Source: Rhizobium sp. Q54
Lineage (GTDB): Bacteria > Pseudomonadota > Alphaproteobacteria > Reyranellales > Reyranellaceae
Assembly (NCBI GenBank): GCA_945903635.1
Contig: CAMDOT010000045.1
Span: forward strand, 1-32,352
Length of the DNA stretch: 32,352 bases
Direction: 5' to 3'
This document shows positions 16,026 through 23,092 of the stretch, piece by piece. A program made the translations under genes and the position numbers. The notes beneath the pieces are model-generated. The model did not search any database and was not told the origin of the DNA. It saw nothing but the letters and a program-made list of their open reading frames with translations. Positions within the stretch are counted from its first letter, which is position 1. Each line of letters starts with the position of its first letter.

Positions 16026-16433
16026 ATGTCGGAACAGGACCGAACCAGTCTCGGCGGCGCGTGGAACGGCCTCTACTTCTATCCGGGTTATGGCGAGCCG
16101 GTGACCTTCGTCGCGCTGCTGATCGACGCGGGAGTTCGCATCTCCGGCAGCGTGCATGAATATGAGGGAATCATCAGCGAGAAGCGGATCCTGCTGTATT
16201 CGACGCTGCAAGGCTACAGGGACGGCACCGCGGTTTCCCTGGTCAAGACCTACGATGGCACCGGTGGCTGGACGCATTCAGTGGCCTACGAGGGATCGTT
16301 GAATGCCGACGCGACCGAGATCGCAGGCCGCTGGCACGTCGACGGATCGACCGGAACTTTCTTGATGACCCGCGCCGGCGCGACGGAAGAAGCCGAGTTG
16401 CGCAAGATCCTGGAGCCGGTCGGGCTTCCGTAG
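16026..16433 (+). CDS. Conserved-looking hypothetical protein, beta-rich
   Basis: I do not recognise the family. From ATG 16026 the product is 135 residues: SLGGAWNGLYFYPGYGEP, TFVALLIDAGVRISGSVHEY, then LVKTYDGTGGWTHSVAYEGS and TEIAGRWHVDGSTGTFLMTR. The alternating strands and the 'GxWxGxY ... GRW ... G.F.M.R' rhythm suggest a small beta-barrel or lipocalin-like fold. No signal peptide or cysteine is present. An alternative ATG at 15975 adds 17 residues of low similarity to the rest. Neither start has a good Shine-Dalgarno sequence. It is convergent with the LysE gene, 11 bp apart. Confidence 0.7.
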   Translation: MSEQDRTSLGGAWNGLYFYPGYGEPVTFVALLIDAGVRISGSVHEYEGIISEKRILLYSTLQGYRDGTAVSLVKTYDGTGGWTHSVAYEGSLNADATEIAGRWHVDGSTGTFLMTRAGATEEAELRKILEPVGLP

Positions 16434-16444
16434 CAGTTCCTTGG

Positions 16445-17071
16445 TCAGCTCCGTGACCCGCTGAGCGTGACGGTGGCGATGCCGGCCGTGACCAGCAGGC
16501 CGCCGCCCACCTTGTTCACGACGCCGATCGCCTGCGGATTGTTGGCGAAGCGGCGCGCCTTGGAAGCGACCAGCGCGTAGCCAAAAGCATTGGCGAAGGC
16601 CAGCACCAGGAAGGTCGTCTCGAACACCAGCATCTGTGTCAGGAAGTCGGCCTTGGCATCGAGGAAGGCGGGCAGGAACGCCACGAAGAAGGTGATGCTC
16701 TTGGGGTTGAGCGCCGTCACCAGCCAGGCATGGCCCAGCATCTTGGCGGCCGAGACCGCATCGGTGCGCGGCGGCGCATCCAGCGTATCGCCTGCCCGCC
16801 ACAGTTTTACGCCGAGGTAGATGAGGTATGCGGCACCTATCCACTTGAGGGCGGTGAACAGGGTGGCCGAGGTGGCGAGCAGGGCGCCCAGGCCCAGCAT
16901 TGACAGCGTCATGGCGGTGAAGTCGCCCAGCGCCACGCCCACGGCCATGGGCAGCGCCGTGCGCCAGCCCTGGCCCAGGGCATAGGACACCACCAGCAGG
17001 ACCGTGGGCCCCGGAATGACCAGCAAGATGGTCGACGCCGCGGCAAACGCCGCCCAGGCTTCGAATGACAT
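16445..17071 (-). CDS. LysE/RhtB family amino-acid exporter
   Basis: A 208-residue inner-membrane protein with about six hydrophobic segments. The family markers are AAASTILLVIPGPTVLLVVS near the N-terminus and TALNPKSITFFVAFLPAFLD in the middle. Such proteins export amino acids or related metabolites using the proton gradient. The ATG at 17071 has GGAG 9 nt upstream (minus strand, 17081-17084). The frame extends 14 codons further but those are polar and unlikely. It is divergent from a TetR regulator with 133 bp between starts, the usual regulator-exporter layout, so TetR control is likely. Confidence 0.9.
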   Translation of the reverse strand: MSFEAWAAFAAASTILLVIPGPTVLLVVSYALGQGWRTALPMAVGVALGDFTAMTLSMLGLGALLATSATLFTALKWIGAAYLIYLGVKLWRAGDTLDAPPRTDAVSAAKMLGHAWLVTALNPKSITFFVAFLPAFLDAKADFLTQMLVFETTFLVLAFANAFGYALVASKARRFANNPQAIGVVNKVGGGLLVTAGIATVTLSGSRS

Positions 17072-17181
17072 TTCCCGCTTCTCCTTTTGCGTCGGGGGAC
17101 TCGACGAAGCCACAAGGGCAAAGCCAAGTCCAAGACCAAGTCAGCCAGATTTCTGCCTCTTTCCATCGTCAAGATCGGGTG

Positions 17182-17192
17182 TAGATTATCTA
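17182..17192. promoter_or_regulatory. Short dyad near the TetR start (candidate operator)
   Basis: TAGATTATCTA is an 11-nt palindrome with 5-bp arms, 12 bp upstream of the TetR ATG and in the gap shared with the divergent LysE gene. It is AT-rich against a GC-rich background. It is short for a TetR operator, so this is only a candidate for autoregulation. Confidence 0.35.
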
Positions 17193-17204
17193 GCCGGAGG
17201 CAGA

Positions 17205-17819
17205 ATGGAGCGTTCCAAGGCACAGCCCTACCATCACGGCCAGCTCCGCGAGGCGCTGGTGACATCCGGCCGGGCGCTCCTGGAGGAGAAGGGCATCCGC
17301 GGCTTCACGCTGCGCGAATGCGCCCGCCGCGCCGGCGTTTCCCATGCCGCCCCGGCCTACCATTTCGCCTCGATCGACGACCTGCTGGCGGAACTCGCGG
17401 CCCGTGGCTTCGACGAGCTGGCGGCCGCCATGACCACCGAGGCCGCGCGTGCGGAGGGTGGCGCCACAGGGCAGTTGGTCGGGCAGGGCGTGGGCTACAT
17501 GGCCTTCGCCGCCGGTAACCCGGCGCTGTTCCAGCTCATGTCCAGCCGCGAGGCCAATCGGCTCGACACGCCGGCGCTCGCCGCCGCCGCCGACAAGGTC
17601 CGCGCCCTCCACGCCGCCGCCGTCGAGGCGGTGATCCCGCACGCCTCCGGCGAGATCAAGCAGCGCATGGCCGACTTCACCGGCGCCTCGGTGCACGGCT
17701 TCATCAGCCTGCTGCTGGACGGCCAGATCGGCGGCAAGGATTCTTCGCGCGCCCTCAAGGCACGTGGCCTGTCGCTGCTGTCCGCCATGGCCGAAACAGT
17801 CGTGCGTGCCGGCGGCTAG
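17205..17819 (+). CDS. TetR/AcrR family transcriptional regulator (WHG-type)
   Basis: A 204-residue repressor-type protein. The N-terminal YHHGQLREALVTSGRALLEE and the helix-turn-helix FTLRECARRAGVSHAAPAYHF (residues about 31-53) define the 'YHHGxLR' TetR subgroup. The C-terminal helical ligand-binding domain (about 80-204) includes MAFAAGNPALFQLMSS, similar to the WHG domain. A strong GGAGG (17196-17200) precedes the ATG. It is divergent from the LysE exporter, which it probably represses until an exported metabolite binds. Its TAG stop overlaps the convergent GNAT stop (17816-17819). Confidence 0.9.
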   Translation: MERSKAQPYHHGQLREALVTSGRALLEEKGIRGFTLRECARRAGVSHAAPAYHFASIDDLLAELAARGFDELAAAMTTEAARAEGGATGQLVGQGVGYMAFAAGNPALFQLMSSREANRLDTPALAAAADKVRALHAAAVEAVIPHASGEIKQRMADFTGASVHGFISLLLDGQIGGKDSSRALKARGLSLLSAMAETVVRAGG

Positions 17820-18370
17820 AGATCGATGCGGAAGAGCAGGGCCTCGACGCTGCCGTAGACCGGTTCCTTGGTGAACTGCTTCACCAGCACGCCGCCGTTG
17901 GCCGTGATCACCTTCTGCGACGGCAGGTTTTCCAGGTCGGTCGTCAGCTCGACATAGGCGAGGCCTTCCTGGCGCGCGTCCGGCAGCAGCAGCGCCAGCG
18001 CCCGGGTGGCATAGCCCAGGCCGCGCTTCCACGGCACGACGGCATAGCCGATGTGGCCCAGGCAATGCGGCGGCAGTTCCGTGGTGCCGGGCTGCCAGCG
18101 GAAATTGATCGAGCCGCAAAATTCACCGTCCCACAGCCAGCGCCTGTAACCGGGCAGGCGCGGCACCTGCGAGCCGTCGGGCAGGGTGATCGGCCCGCCC
18201 GTCGCCGCGCGATCGTCGAGCGACAATATGAACGACTGCGGCGACTCGGCCAGTTTCTGCAGTTCCTCTCGCGCAGTTACCTCCAGGCGCACGTTGTCCG
18301 GCGACCAGCCGCGCCGCAGCGCATCGGCGTAGGCGTCGAGGTATTCGAGGGCAGGGACGACGAGCTTCAT
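17816..18370 (-). CDS. GNAT family N-acetyltransferase
   Basis: A 184-residue acetyltransferase-like protein. It opens MKLVVPALEYLDAYADALRRGW, contains GEFCGSINFRWQPG, and has the acetyl-CoA pyrophosphate loop VVPWKRGLGYATRAL followed by VELTTDLENLPSQKVITANGG, where the Asn and the helix after it are typical of the fold. Substrate unknown. The start at 18370 is favoured because upstream residues in frame are unlike the family and cross the divergent HAD gene. Only 25 bp separates its ATG from that of the HAD gene, so its promoter must lie inside the HAD gene. Confidence 0.86.
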   Translation of the reverse strand: MKLVVPALEYLDAYADALRRGWSPDNVRLEVTAREELQKLAESPQSFILSLDDRAATGGPITLPDGSQVPRLPGYRRWLWDGEFCGSINFRWQPGTTELPPHCLGHIGYAVVPWKRGLGYATRALALLLPDARQEGLAYVELTTDLENLPSQKVITANGGVLVKQFTKEPVYGSVEALLFRIDL

Positions 18371-18395
18371 GGATTTTGCTGTAGCATGACCAACC

Positions 18396-19013
18396 ATGAG
18401 CTCCAGTCCCGTCCTCGCCCTCGACATCGACGGCGTCATCTCGCTCGCCCAGCCCGAATCGGCGCACCCCTGGTATGCCACGCTGAAGGCCGACCTCGAT
18501 CTCGACTACAAGGCGATCCAGCAGGGCTTTTTCCGCCGCGATTTCCTCGAAGTGCTGCGCGGCCGGCTCGATCTCTACGTCGCCCTGCAGGAATACCTCG
18601 TGCCGCTGGGCCTCGGCGACCGGATGGAGGCGTTCGTGGCCTACTGGTTCGAGAAGGACTGCGTCATCGACCGCGCGGTGCTGGCCCAGGCCGACGCCTG
18701 GCGGCAGCGCACCGGCGGCCGCTGCTTCGCCGCCTCCAACCAGGAACATCACCGCGTCGCCTACCTGCGCGAGCAGGGCGGGCTCGGCGCGCACTTCGAC
18801 GAGATCATCTATTCGGCAGCGCTCGGCGTCTGCAAGCCGGAGCGGGTGTTCTACACCAACGCGCAGGCGCGCATGGGCGTCACGGTCGCCCAGTCGATCC
18901 TGTTCGTCGACGACAAAGCCGAGAACGTCGACGCCGCCCGCGCCGCCGGCTGGCGCGCCATGCTCTATCGCGGGCCGGAGAGCCTGGCGAAGGCGCTGGC
19001 AGGCTGGGGCTGA
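18396..19013 (+). CDS. HAD-superfamily hydrolase (subfamily IA-like)
   Basis: A 205-residue phosphatase-like protein. Motif I is LALDIDGV with nucleophile Asp10 and Asp12, motif II is AASNQ, motif III is the Lys in LGVCKPER, and motif IV is LFVDDKAENVDAA. The cap region between motifs I and II is helical. It is probably a small-molecule phosphatase or dehalogenase; the substrate cannot be inferred. The ATG cannot be moved far downstream without losing motif I. It is divergent from the GNAT gene with a 25-bp gap. Confidence 0.89.
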   Translation: MSSSPVLALDIDGVISLAQPESAHPWYATLKADLDLDYKAIQQGFFRRDFLEVLRGRLDLYVALQEYLVPLGLGDRMEAFVAYWFEKDCVIDRAVLAQADAWRQRTGGRCFAASNQEHHRVAYLREQGGLGAHFDEIIYSAALGVCKPERVFYTNAQARMGVTVAQSILFVDDKAENVDAARAAGWRAMLYRGPESLAKALAGWG

Positions 19014-19189
19014 ACCCGCCGGAACGCGCGCCTGGAAATGTCCGCCGCAGTAGCGGAAAAGTAAAAAACTCAAACAGCACGCCGCCAGTGTCCCGATTTT
19101 GCCGGCCAACGCGCTGATATCACGCGCAATTTGCCGCCCCACGGCGCGCAAAAAATGTCCGCCATGTGCGGGCATCGCGGGAATCGAAC

Positions 19190-19591
19190 TCACAACTCTC
19201 TTCCCGGCTTCAGCGGCAGGCGACGCATCAACCGCATCAGCATGGTGTCGTTCAGCCGCCGCACGTGGCCGATCTGCCGGCCGCGATACCAGGTCGTGCG
19301 GAACTGCGGCCGGCTGGCTCGAATGGAAGCTTCCTCTTCGACCCGGTCGACATAGATCGACAGCGCCACGTCGCAGCGTTCCGCGAACGCGGGATCCTCC
19401 TCGCGCCAGCGCCGCGCCGTGCGTGGATCGACGCCGGCCCGCGCCGCGGCGTCGAGATGGCAGCCCCAGCGCATCAGGTGGCGTTCGTAGTCGCGCTTCT
19501 TGGTGGCGAGCGTCCGCTTGCGTGGCGCCGGCGGCTTTTCCGCCAGCACCTCGGCGGGAACCTCTTCAACGGGGCAGTGCGTCCATCCCAT
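19190..19591 (-). CDS. Small helix-turn-helix protein (terminase-small-subunit/phage-HTH-like)
   Basis: A 133-residue basic protein. The centre LDAAARAGVDPRTARRWREE then DPAFAERCDVALSIYVDRVE resembles the HTH and helix of phage terminase small-subunit-like or phBC6A51-type HTH proteins ('AARAAGVSRRTxYRWRxxDPxFA'). The C-terminal TWYRGRQIGHVRRLNDTMLMRLMRRL is rich in Arg and Met. A strong GGAGGAG lies 8 nt before the ATG, which supports expression. No phage genes are nearby, so it may be a domesticated or orphan DNA-binding protein. The 176 bp on its 3' side (19014-19189) hold no gene. Confidence 0.72.
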   Translation of the reverse strand: MGWTHCPVEEVPAEVLAEKPPAPRKRTLATKKRDYERHLMRWGCHLDAAARAGVDPRTARRWREEDPAFAERCDVALSIYVDRVEEEASIRASRPQFRTTWYRGRQIGHVRRLNDTMLMRLMRRLPLKPGREL

Positions 19592-19648
19592 GTCTGCTTC
19601 TCCTCCAACGTCGAGCAGGAAGAGGACTATCGTATTTCCGTCTGATCG

Positions 19649-20527
19649 TCAATATCCTAGAGGTGGTGCCGAGCCCATGACCGTGCTGGCATTTTGACAG
19701 CGCGACACAAGGAGCGTGCAGGCCAACAGGTCTGCACAGCCGCCCGCCGAGACGTTGCGTTCGATGAAGGCGCGATGCAGGTGCTCGGCTCTTTCGCGCC
19801 AGTCCGGTTGGAAGCAGCCGCCGTCCGCCAGGAAGGTCGCGGCGGACCGGCGGACGAAACCGCCGGCATCGAGGCCGCCGCGATAGAGCACCGTCGTGTC
19901 GTCGACGGCTTCCATCAGGGCGAACAGCGTCTGGATGCTCGCGGCGTTTGGATCGAGGCCTGCTGTCAGCGCCCGACGAAGGGCAGGCAGTCCCACGTCG
20001 AAGACACTGGGGAAAGCCAGCGCAGCTTCGCGGCGAGCCCCGTCGCGTCCCGTCTTGCGGTGGACGAGGGCGCCGTGGCTTGCGGCGGTGCTTCCGCGGG
20101 CGGCGTGGGCTTCGAGCGCTTCACCCCATTCATCTTTGAGAGCCGCGCGAACGGAGTCCGGAGCGATGGAGGCCGAAAGCGCCGTTGCGCGCGCGATGGC
20201 GGCGACCACGAGGCCCATCGAGAAGATGGCGCCGCGGTGCGTGTTGACGCCGCCGGTGGCCGCCAGCATCCGGCGCTCGGCCGCGATGCCGAGCGGCATC
20301 AGCGCTTCCTCGAACGTGCGGCCCTCGCGGCCGGCGGCGGCAAGCTGCGCCAGCGGCTCCAGAAGGGAGTCGGCCGACCTGCACATCAGCGCGAAATCCA
20401 TGTCGGCATGGGCGCCGGAATCCACCGGGCTCACCAGACCCGGCTTGGGGTACGCCTTCAGTTCGTCGTGCAGGGCGGCGACGGCCGCCGTGGCCAGCGC
20501 CGTGTCCCCGGCGGACACGGACGTCAC
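19649..20527 (-). CDS. mdcB: Triphosphoribosyl-dephospho-CoA synthase (MdcB/CitG family)
   Basis: Makes 2'-(5''-triphosphoribosyl)-3'-dephospho-CoA from ATP and dephospho-CoA, the precursor of the malonate decarboxylase prosthetic group. The 292-residue product shows the CitG/MdcB motifs PGLVSPVDSGAHADMDFALM (33-52), TGGVNTHRGAIFSMG and the C-terminal ERNVSAGGCADLLACTLLV. It starts with GTG at 20527, overlapping the mdcG stop as GTGA, and is the last gene of the mdc operon. It acts just before MdcG. Placement beside mdcE/mdcG rather than citrate lyase genes makes mdcB the right name. Confidence 0.93.
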   Translation of the reverse strand: MTSVSAGDTALATAAVAALHDELKAYPKPGLVSPVDSGAHADMDFALMCRSADSLLEPLAQLAAAGREGRTFEEALMPLGIAAERRMLAATGGVNTHRGAIFSMGLVVAAIARATALSASIAPDSVRAALKDEWGEALEAHAARGSTAASHGALVHRKTGRDGARREAALAFPSVFDVGLPALRRALTAGLDPNAASIQTLFALMEAVDDTTVLYRGGLDAGGFVRRSAATFLADGGCFQPDWRERAEHLHRAFIERNVSAGGCADLLACTLLVSRCQNASTVMGSAPPLGY

Positions 20528-21159
20528 GCCGGAAGCTCCGTGCGCGGCGTGAGGCGCATCGCGTCGACCGACTTCAGCAGGACTTCCGGTCCGGCCTGCT
20601 GGTATTCGCGCCAGTTCACCTCACCGAGGCTCGCAAACGAGATCTCGCCATCCAGCCTGAACGCGAGCGTGGGCTCGATCTCCGCGAGGAAAGCCGTGAC
20701 ACGATCGGCGGCGGAAACGTCGGCGACGTCGACCAGCACGTCGAGGTCCGACCCTTCATGCACATGCCGCTCGCCGGTGAGCGCCTGCCACATCCAGCTT
20801 CCGTAGACGCGAATCGCAATGCCGGCGGCAGCGGCGGCAACGGCGAGGCGCGAGAAGGAAGCGGCATGAGGCGAAGCCGCCGGGTTCCGCGCGATCTCTT
20901 TTAGTGTCGGGGGCAGGGCGAGATCGACGACGAAAGCCGCGTCCGTGTGGGCCGCCACGCGGCGCGGCCGCAGCTCGGGATGCGCCGCTTCGGTCGTGCA
21001 GAAGCCGAGACCGACATCGCGGCTCGCTTCGCGGCGCCGGGTGACGACGAAGGGCCGCCCCGATGCATGCCAGCGGGCTGCGCGCTCGCGGTCGGCGTCG
21101 TTGTCGGCGACCGGCGCCAGGGCGAGCCGCGCCAGCGCATGGCGGCGCAGCGCGATCAT
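20524..21159 (-). CDS. mdcG: Malonate decarboxylase holo-ACP synthase (phosphoribosyl-dephospho-CoA transferase)
   Basis: Transfers the phosphoribosyl-dephospho-CoA group onto the serine of the MdcC acyl carrier protein. The 211-residue product is a nucleotidyltransferase-like enzyme with IRVYGSWMWQALTG followed by the metal-binding GSDLDVLVDV. The N-terminal RRHALARLAL and SGRPFVVTRR fit MdcG, and LPPTLKEIA is also conserved. The ATG overlaps the mdcE stop (ATGA, 21156-21159) and its stop overlaps the mdcB start, giving strong coupling. Confidence 0.9.
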   Translation of the reverse strand: MIALRRHALARLALAPVADNDADRERAARWHASGRPFVVTRRREASRDVGLGFCTTEAAHPELRPRRVAAHTDAAFVVDLALPPTLKEIARNPAASPHAASFSRLAVAAAAAGIAIRVYGSWMWQALTGERHVHEGSDLDVLVDVADVSAADRVTAFLAEIEPTLAFRLDGEISFASLGEVNWREYQQAGPEVLLKSVDAMRLTPRTELPA

Positions 21160-21881
21160 CGCGCCGCGGCGGCGAGGACCTTCTTGCGGATATCGAGGGC
21201 GAGCTTGCGTCCGCCGCGCTTCTTGCCCAGTTCCGCGCGATTGTCCTCGGTCGTGGCGGTGGCGATCGCCTTGGCGAGCTTGGCCTGCACGTCGTCCTTG
21301 GCCGACCAGACTTCCTCGACGCCGCCCAGCAGCGCGAACGGCTTGGCGCCGAACTCGAGCGACGGCATGGTCTTCGAAAGCTTGCGCAGCACAGCCACCG
21401 GGATCTTGGTAACGGCCGACATCGCCTCGACCGGCATTAAGCCCACACTCGCCGAATCGAGCGCATAGATGCGGTCGGCGAACATGCCGTAGCAGAGGAA
21501 GGCGCCGCCCACGGCCTGGCCGGTGGCGACCGTGATCAGCGTGTGGCCCTTGCGGCGCGCCAGTTCGAGGCAGCTCAGCAGATGGCCGAAGTAGCTCGCG
21601 AGCCCCAGCATCTCGGCGAGGCGATTGGGCTCCTGGCCGGCGCTGTCGACCAGCATCACGATCGGCGTCTTCGGATGATGTTCTATGCAGTCGATGACGT
21701 GCGCCGCGAGGCGGAGTGCGACGGCATTGTCGATATAAGTGCCGTCGCAGGTACCGATGACGCAGATCTCGGCGCCGCCCGCCTTGGCATAGCCCGTCAG
21801 CACGGACTTCTCGACCGAGATGCCCTTGGCGGAGGCGCCGAACAGCCTGGCGAACAGGGCGCGGGAGGAAGGCTTCTTCAT
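21156..21881 (-). CDS. mdcE: Malonate decarboxylase, gamma subunit
   Basis: The 241-residue MdcE acts with MdcD as the malonyl-ACP decarboxylase, a crotonase/carboxyltransferase-type heterodimer. Visible family blocks are CVIGTCDGTYIDNAVALRLA, PIVMLVDSAGQEPNRLAEMLG, TVATGQAVGGAFLCYGMFAD and ALDSASVGLMPVEAMSAVTK. The ATG at 21881 (MKKPSSRALFARLFG) is 4 bp after the mdcD stop. The frame is open further upstream but overlaps mdcD. The protein is slightly shorter than the usual gamma subunit, at the N-terminus. Confidence 0.92.
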   Translation of the reverse strand: MKKPSSRALFARLFGASAKGISVEKSVLTGYAKAGGAEICVIGTCDGTYIDNAVALRLAAHVIDCIEHHPKTPIVMLVDSAGQEPNRLAEMLGLASYFGHLLSCLELARRKGHTLITVATGQAVGGAFLCYGMFADRIYALDSASVGLMPVEAMSAVTKIPVAVLRKLSKTMPSLEFGAKPFALLGGVEEVWSAKDDVQAKLAKAIATATTEDNRAELGKKRGGRKLALDIRKKVLAAAAR

Positions 21882-21885
21882 GGGG

Positions 21886-22761
21886 CTACTTTCCGCGCTT
21901 GGCCATGGCGGCGAACTCGGGCCCGGAAGCCAGCGAGGCCGCCTGGATGTCGCGCAGGCCCATGGCCTTCCAGACCGCTTCGGGATCAGGCGTTGCGCCA
22001 AATCGCTTCAGGCGCTTCTCCAGTTGCTGCTGGCGCGCCTTGACGGCCGTGAGGCTGACCGGGCTCGACTTGCCAAGCAGCTTCGCGGTGGCGTCGCGGA
22101 TTGCTTCAGCGCTGTCGTGCACGAGTGCGTCGGCATCGCCCAGCAGGTACTTGGTCTTGCCGCCGCTGGTCTTCCACACGAGTGCGCGGTTGGCCGAGTC
22201 GTAGGCCTTCTTGCCCATCCACTTCTCGATGACGATCGGGCCGGAGATGCCCAGGCGGCCATGCTCGGTCATCACGCGGAAGTCGCAGCAGGTCGACAGG
22301 ATGCCGATACCGCCATAGGCGCCGATGTCGGTGGCGATGACGGCGATGGTCGGGACTTTCAGGGCGCGGCATTCGAAGATCGCGCGCATCGTCTCGGCGA
22401 TGGCGATCTCGCCGCTCGAGCCTTCGTGCAGCCGTACGCCGCCACTTTCGATGATGAGGACGCAGGGCACCTTGTCGCGCGCCGCGGCCTTGAACAGGCC
22501 GGTGAGCTTGGCGCCATGGATCTCGCCGACAGCGCCGCCGACGAACTGGCCGACCTGGGCCGCGATATAGATCTTCTTGGCCCCAAGCTTCGCCTTGCCG
22601 ATCACGAGACCGTCGTCGAACGAGACGGGGATGCCGAGCTGGGCGAGGTAGGGACTGGTGAGACGCTCGGGCGGCGGCAGCAGCTCGGTGAACGAGCGAG
22701 GATCGACAAGCGCGGCGATACGCTGCCGTGCGGTCTGTTCGTGGAAGAGTGCGCCGCTCAT
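21886..22761 (-). CDS. mdcD: Malonate decarboxylase, beta subunit
   Basis: The 291-residue partner of MdcE in decarboxylating malonyl-S-ACP to acetyl-S-ACP. It shows a carboxyltransferase fold: TARQRIAALVDPRSFTELLP near the N-terminus, VGQFVGGAVGEIHGAKLTG, IIESGGVRLHEGSSGEIAIA, then TDIGAYGGIGILSTCCDFRV and GRLGISGPIVIEKWMG. The ATG overlaps the mdcC stop (ATGA, 22758-22761). The C-terminal tail after about residue 240 is charged and helical. Confidence 0.95.
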   Translation of the reverse strand: MSGALFHEQTARQRIAALVDPRSFTELLPPPERLTSPYLAQLGIPVSFDDGLVIGKAKLGAKKIYIAAQVGQFVGGAVGEIHGAKLTGLFKAAARDKVPCVLIIESGGVRLHEGSSGEIAIAETMRAIFECRALKVPTIAVIATDIGAYGGIGILSTCCDFRVMTEHGRLGISGPIVIEKWMGKKAYDSANRALVWKTSGGKTKYLLGDADALVHDSAEAIRDATAKLLGKSSPVSLTAVKARQQQLEKRLKRFGATPDPEAVWKAMGLRDIQAASLASGPEFAAMAKRGK

Positions 22762-23081
22762 TTGTCGCCCTTGGTCAGGTGGTCGTAGGCTTGGCGAAGC
22801 CGCAGGGTGACGAGGACGGGCGGGGCGCCCTGGTCGTTGATCGTCACCTTGGTGCCGCCGGCCGGATAGTGGTGGGCGAAGTCGGCGAGGGCTGCGAGCC
22901 ATGACGCCTTGTAGCCGGGGATCGACGTCTCGATGTGGCAGTCCATCGCGTCGGACGGCCGGCTGCCGCGCTCGACCAGCACTTCGAGATTGCCCGATCC
23001 CACGACGCCCGCGAGCGCCCATGACTGGGTTGTCTTCGCCGTGAGCGGCTTGGACGGAAAGGCCTTGGCAAACTTTTCCAT
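22758..23081 (-). CDS. mdcC: Malonate decarboxylase, delta subunit (acyl carrier protein)
   Basis: A 107-residue ACP unrelated to fatty-acid ACPs. The serine in ALAGVVGSGNLEVLVERG (Ser29) is the expected attachment site for the phosphoribosyl-dephospho-CoA arm, and DAMDCHIETSIPGYKASW is a further family block. It carries the malonyl/acetyl thioester between MdcA and MdcDE. Its ATG is 11 bp after the mdcA stop, with a GAGAG-type ribosome site, and its stop overlaps mdcD. MdcB and MdcG, encoded in the same operon, are its modification enzymes. Confidence 0.93.
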   Translation of the reverse strand: MEKFAKAFPSKPLTAKTTQSWALAGVVGSGNLEVLVERGSRPSDAMDCHIETSIPGYKASWLAALADFAHHYPAGGTKVTINDQGAPPVLVTLRLRQAYDHLTKGDK

Positions 23082-23092
23082 TCTCTCAGGTC

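Noticed and set aside
19165..19200. tRNA-like T-arm text (GGGAATCGAACTC) on the plus strand
   Set aside because: No matching acceptor, D or anticodon arms could be found on either strand, and the segment is covered by the C-terminal codons and stop of the small HTH gene.
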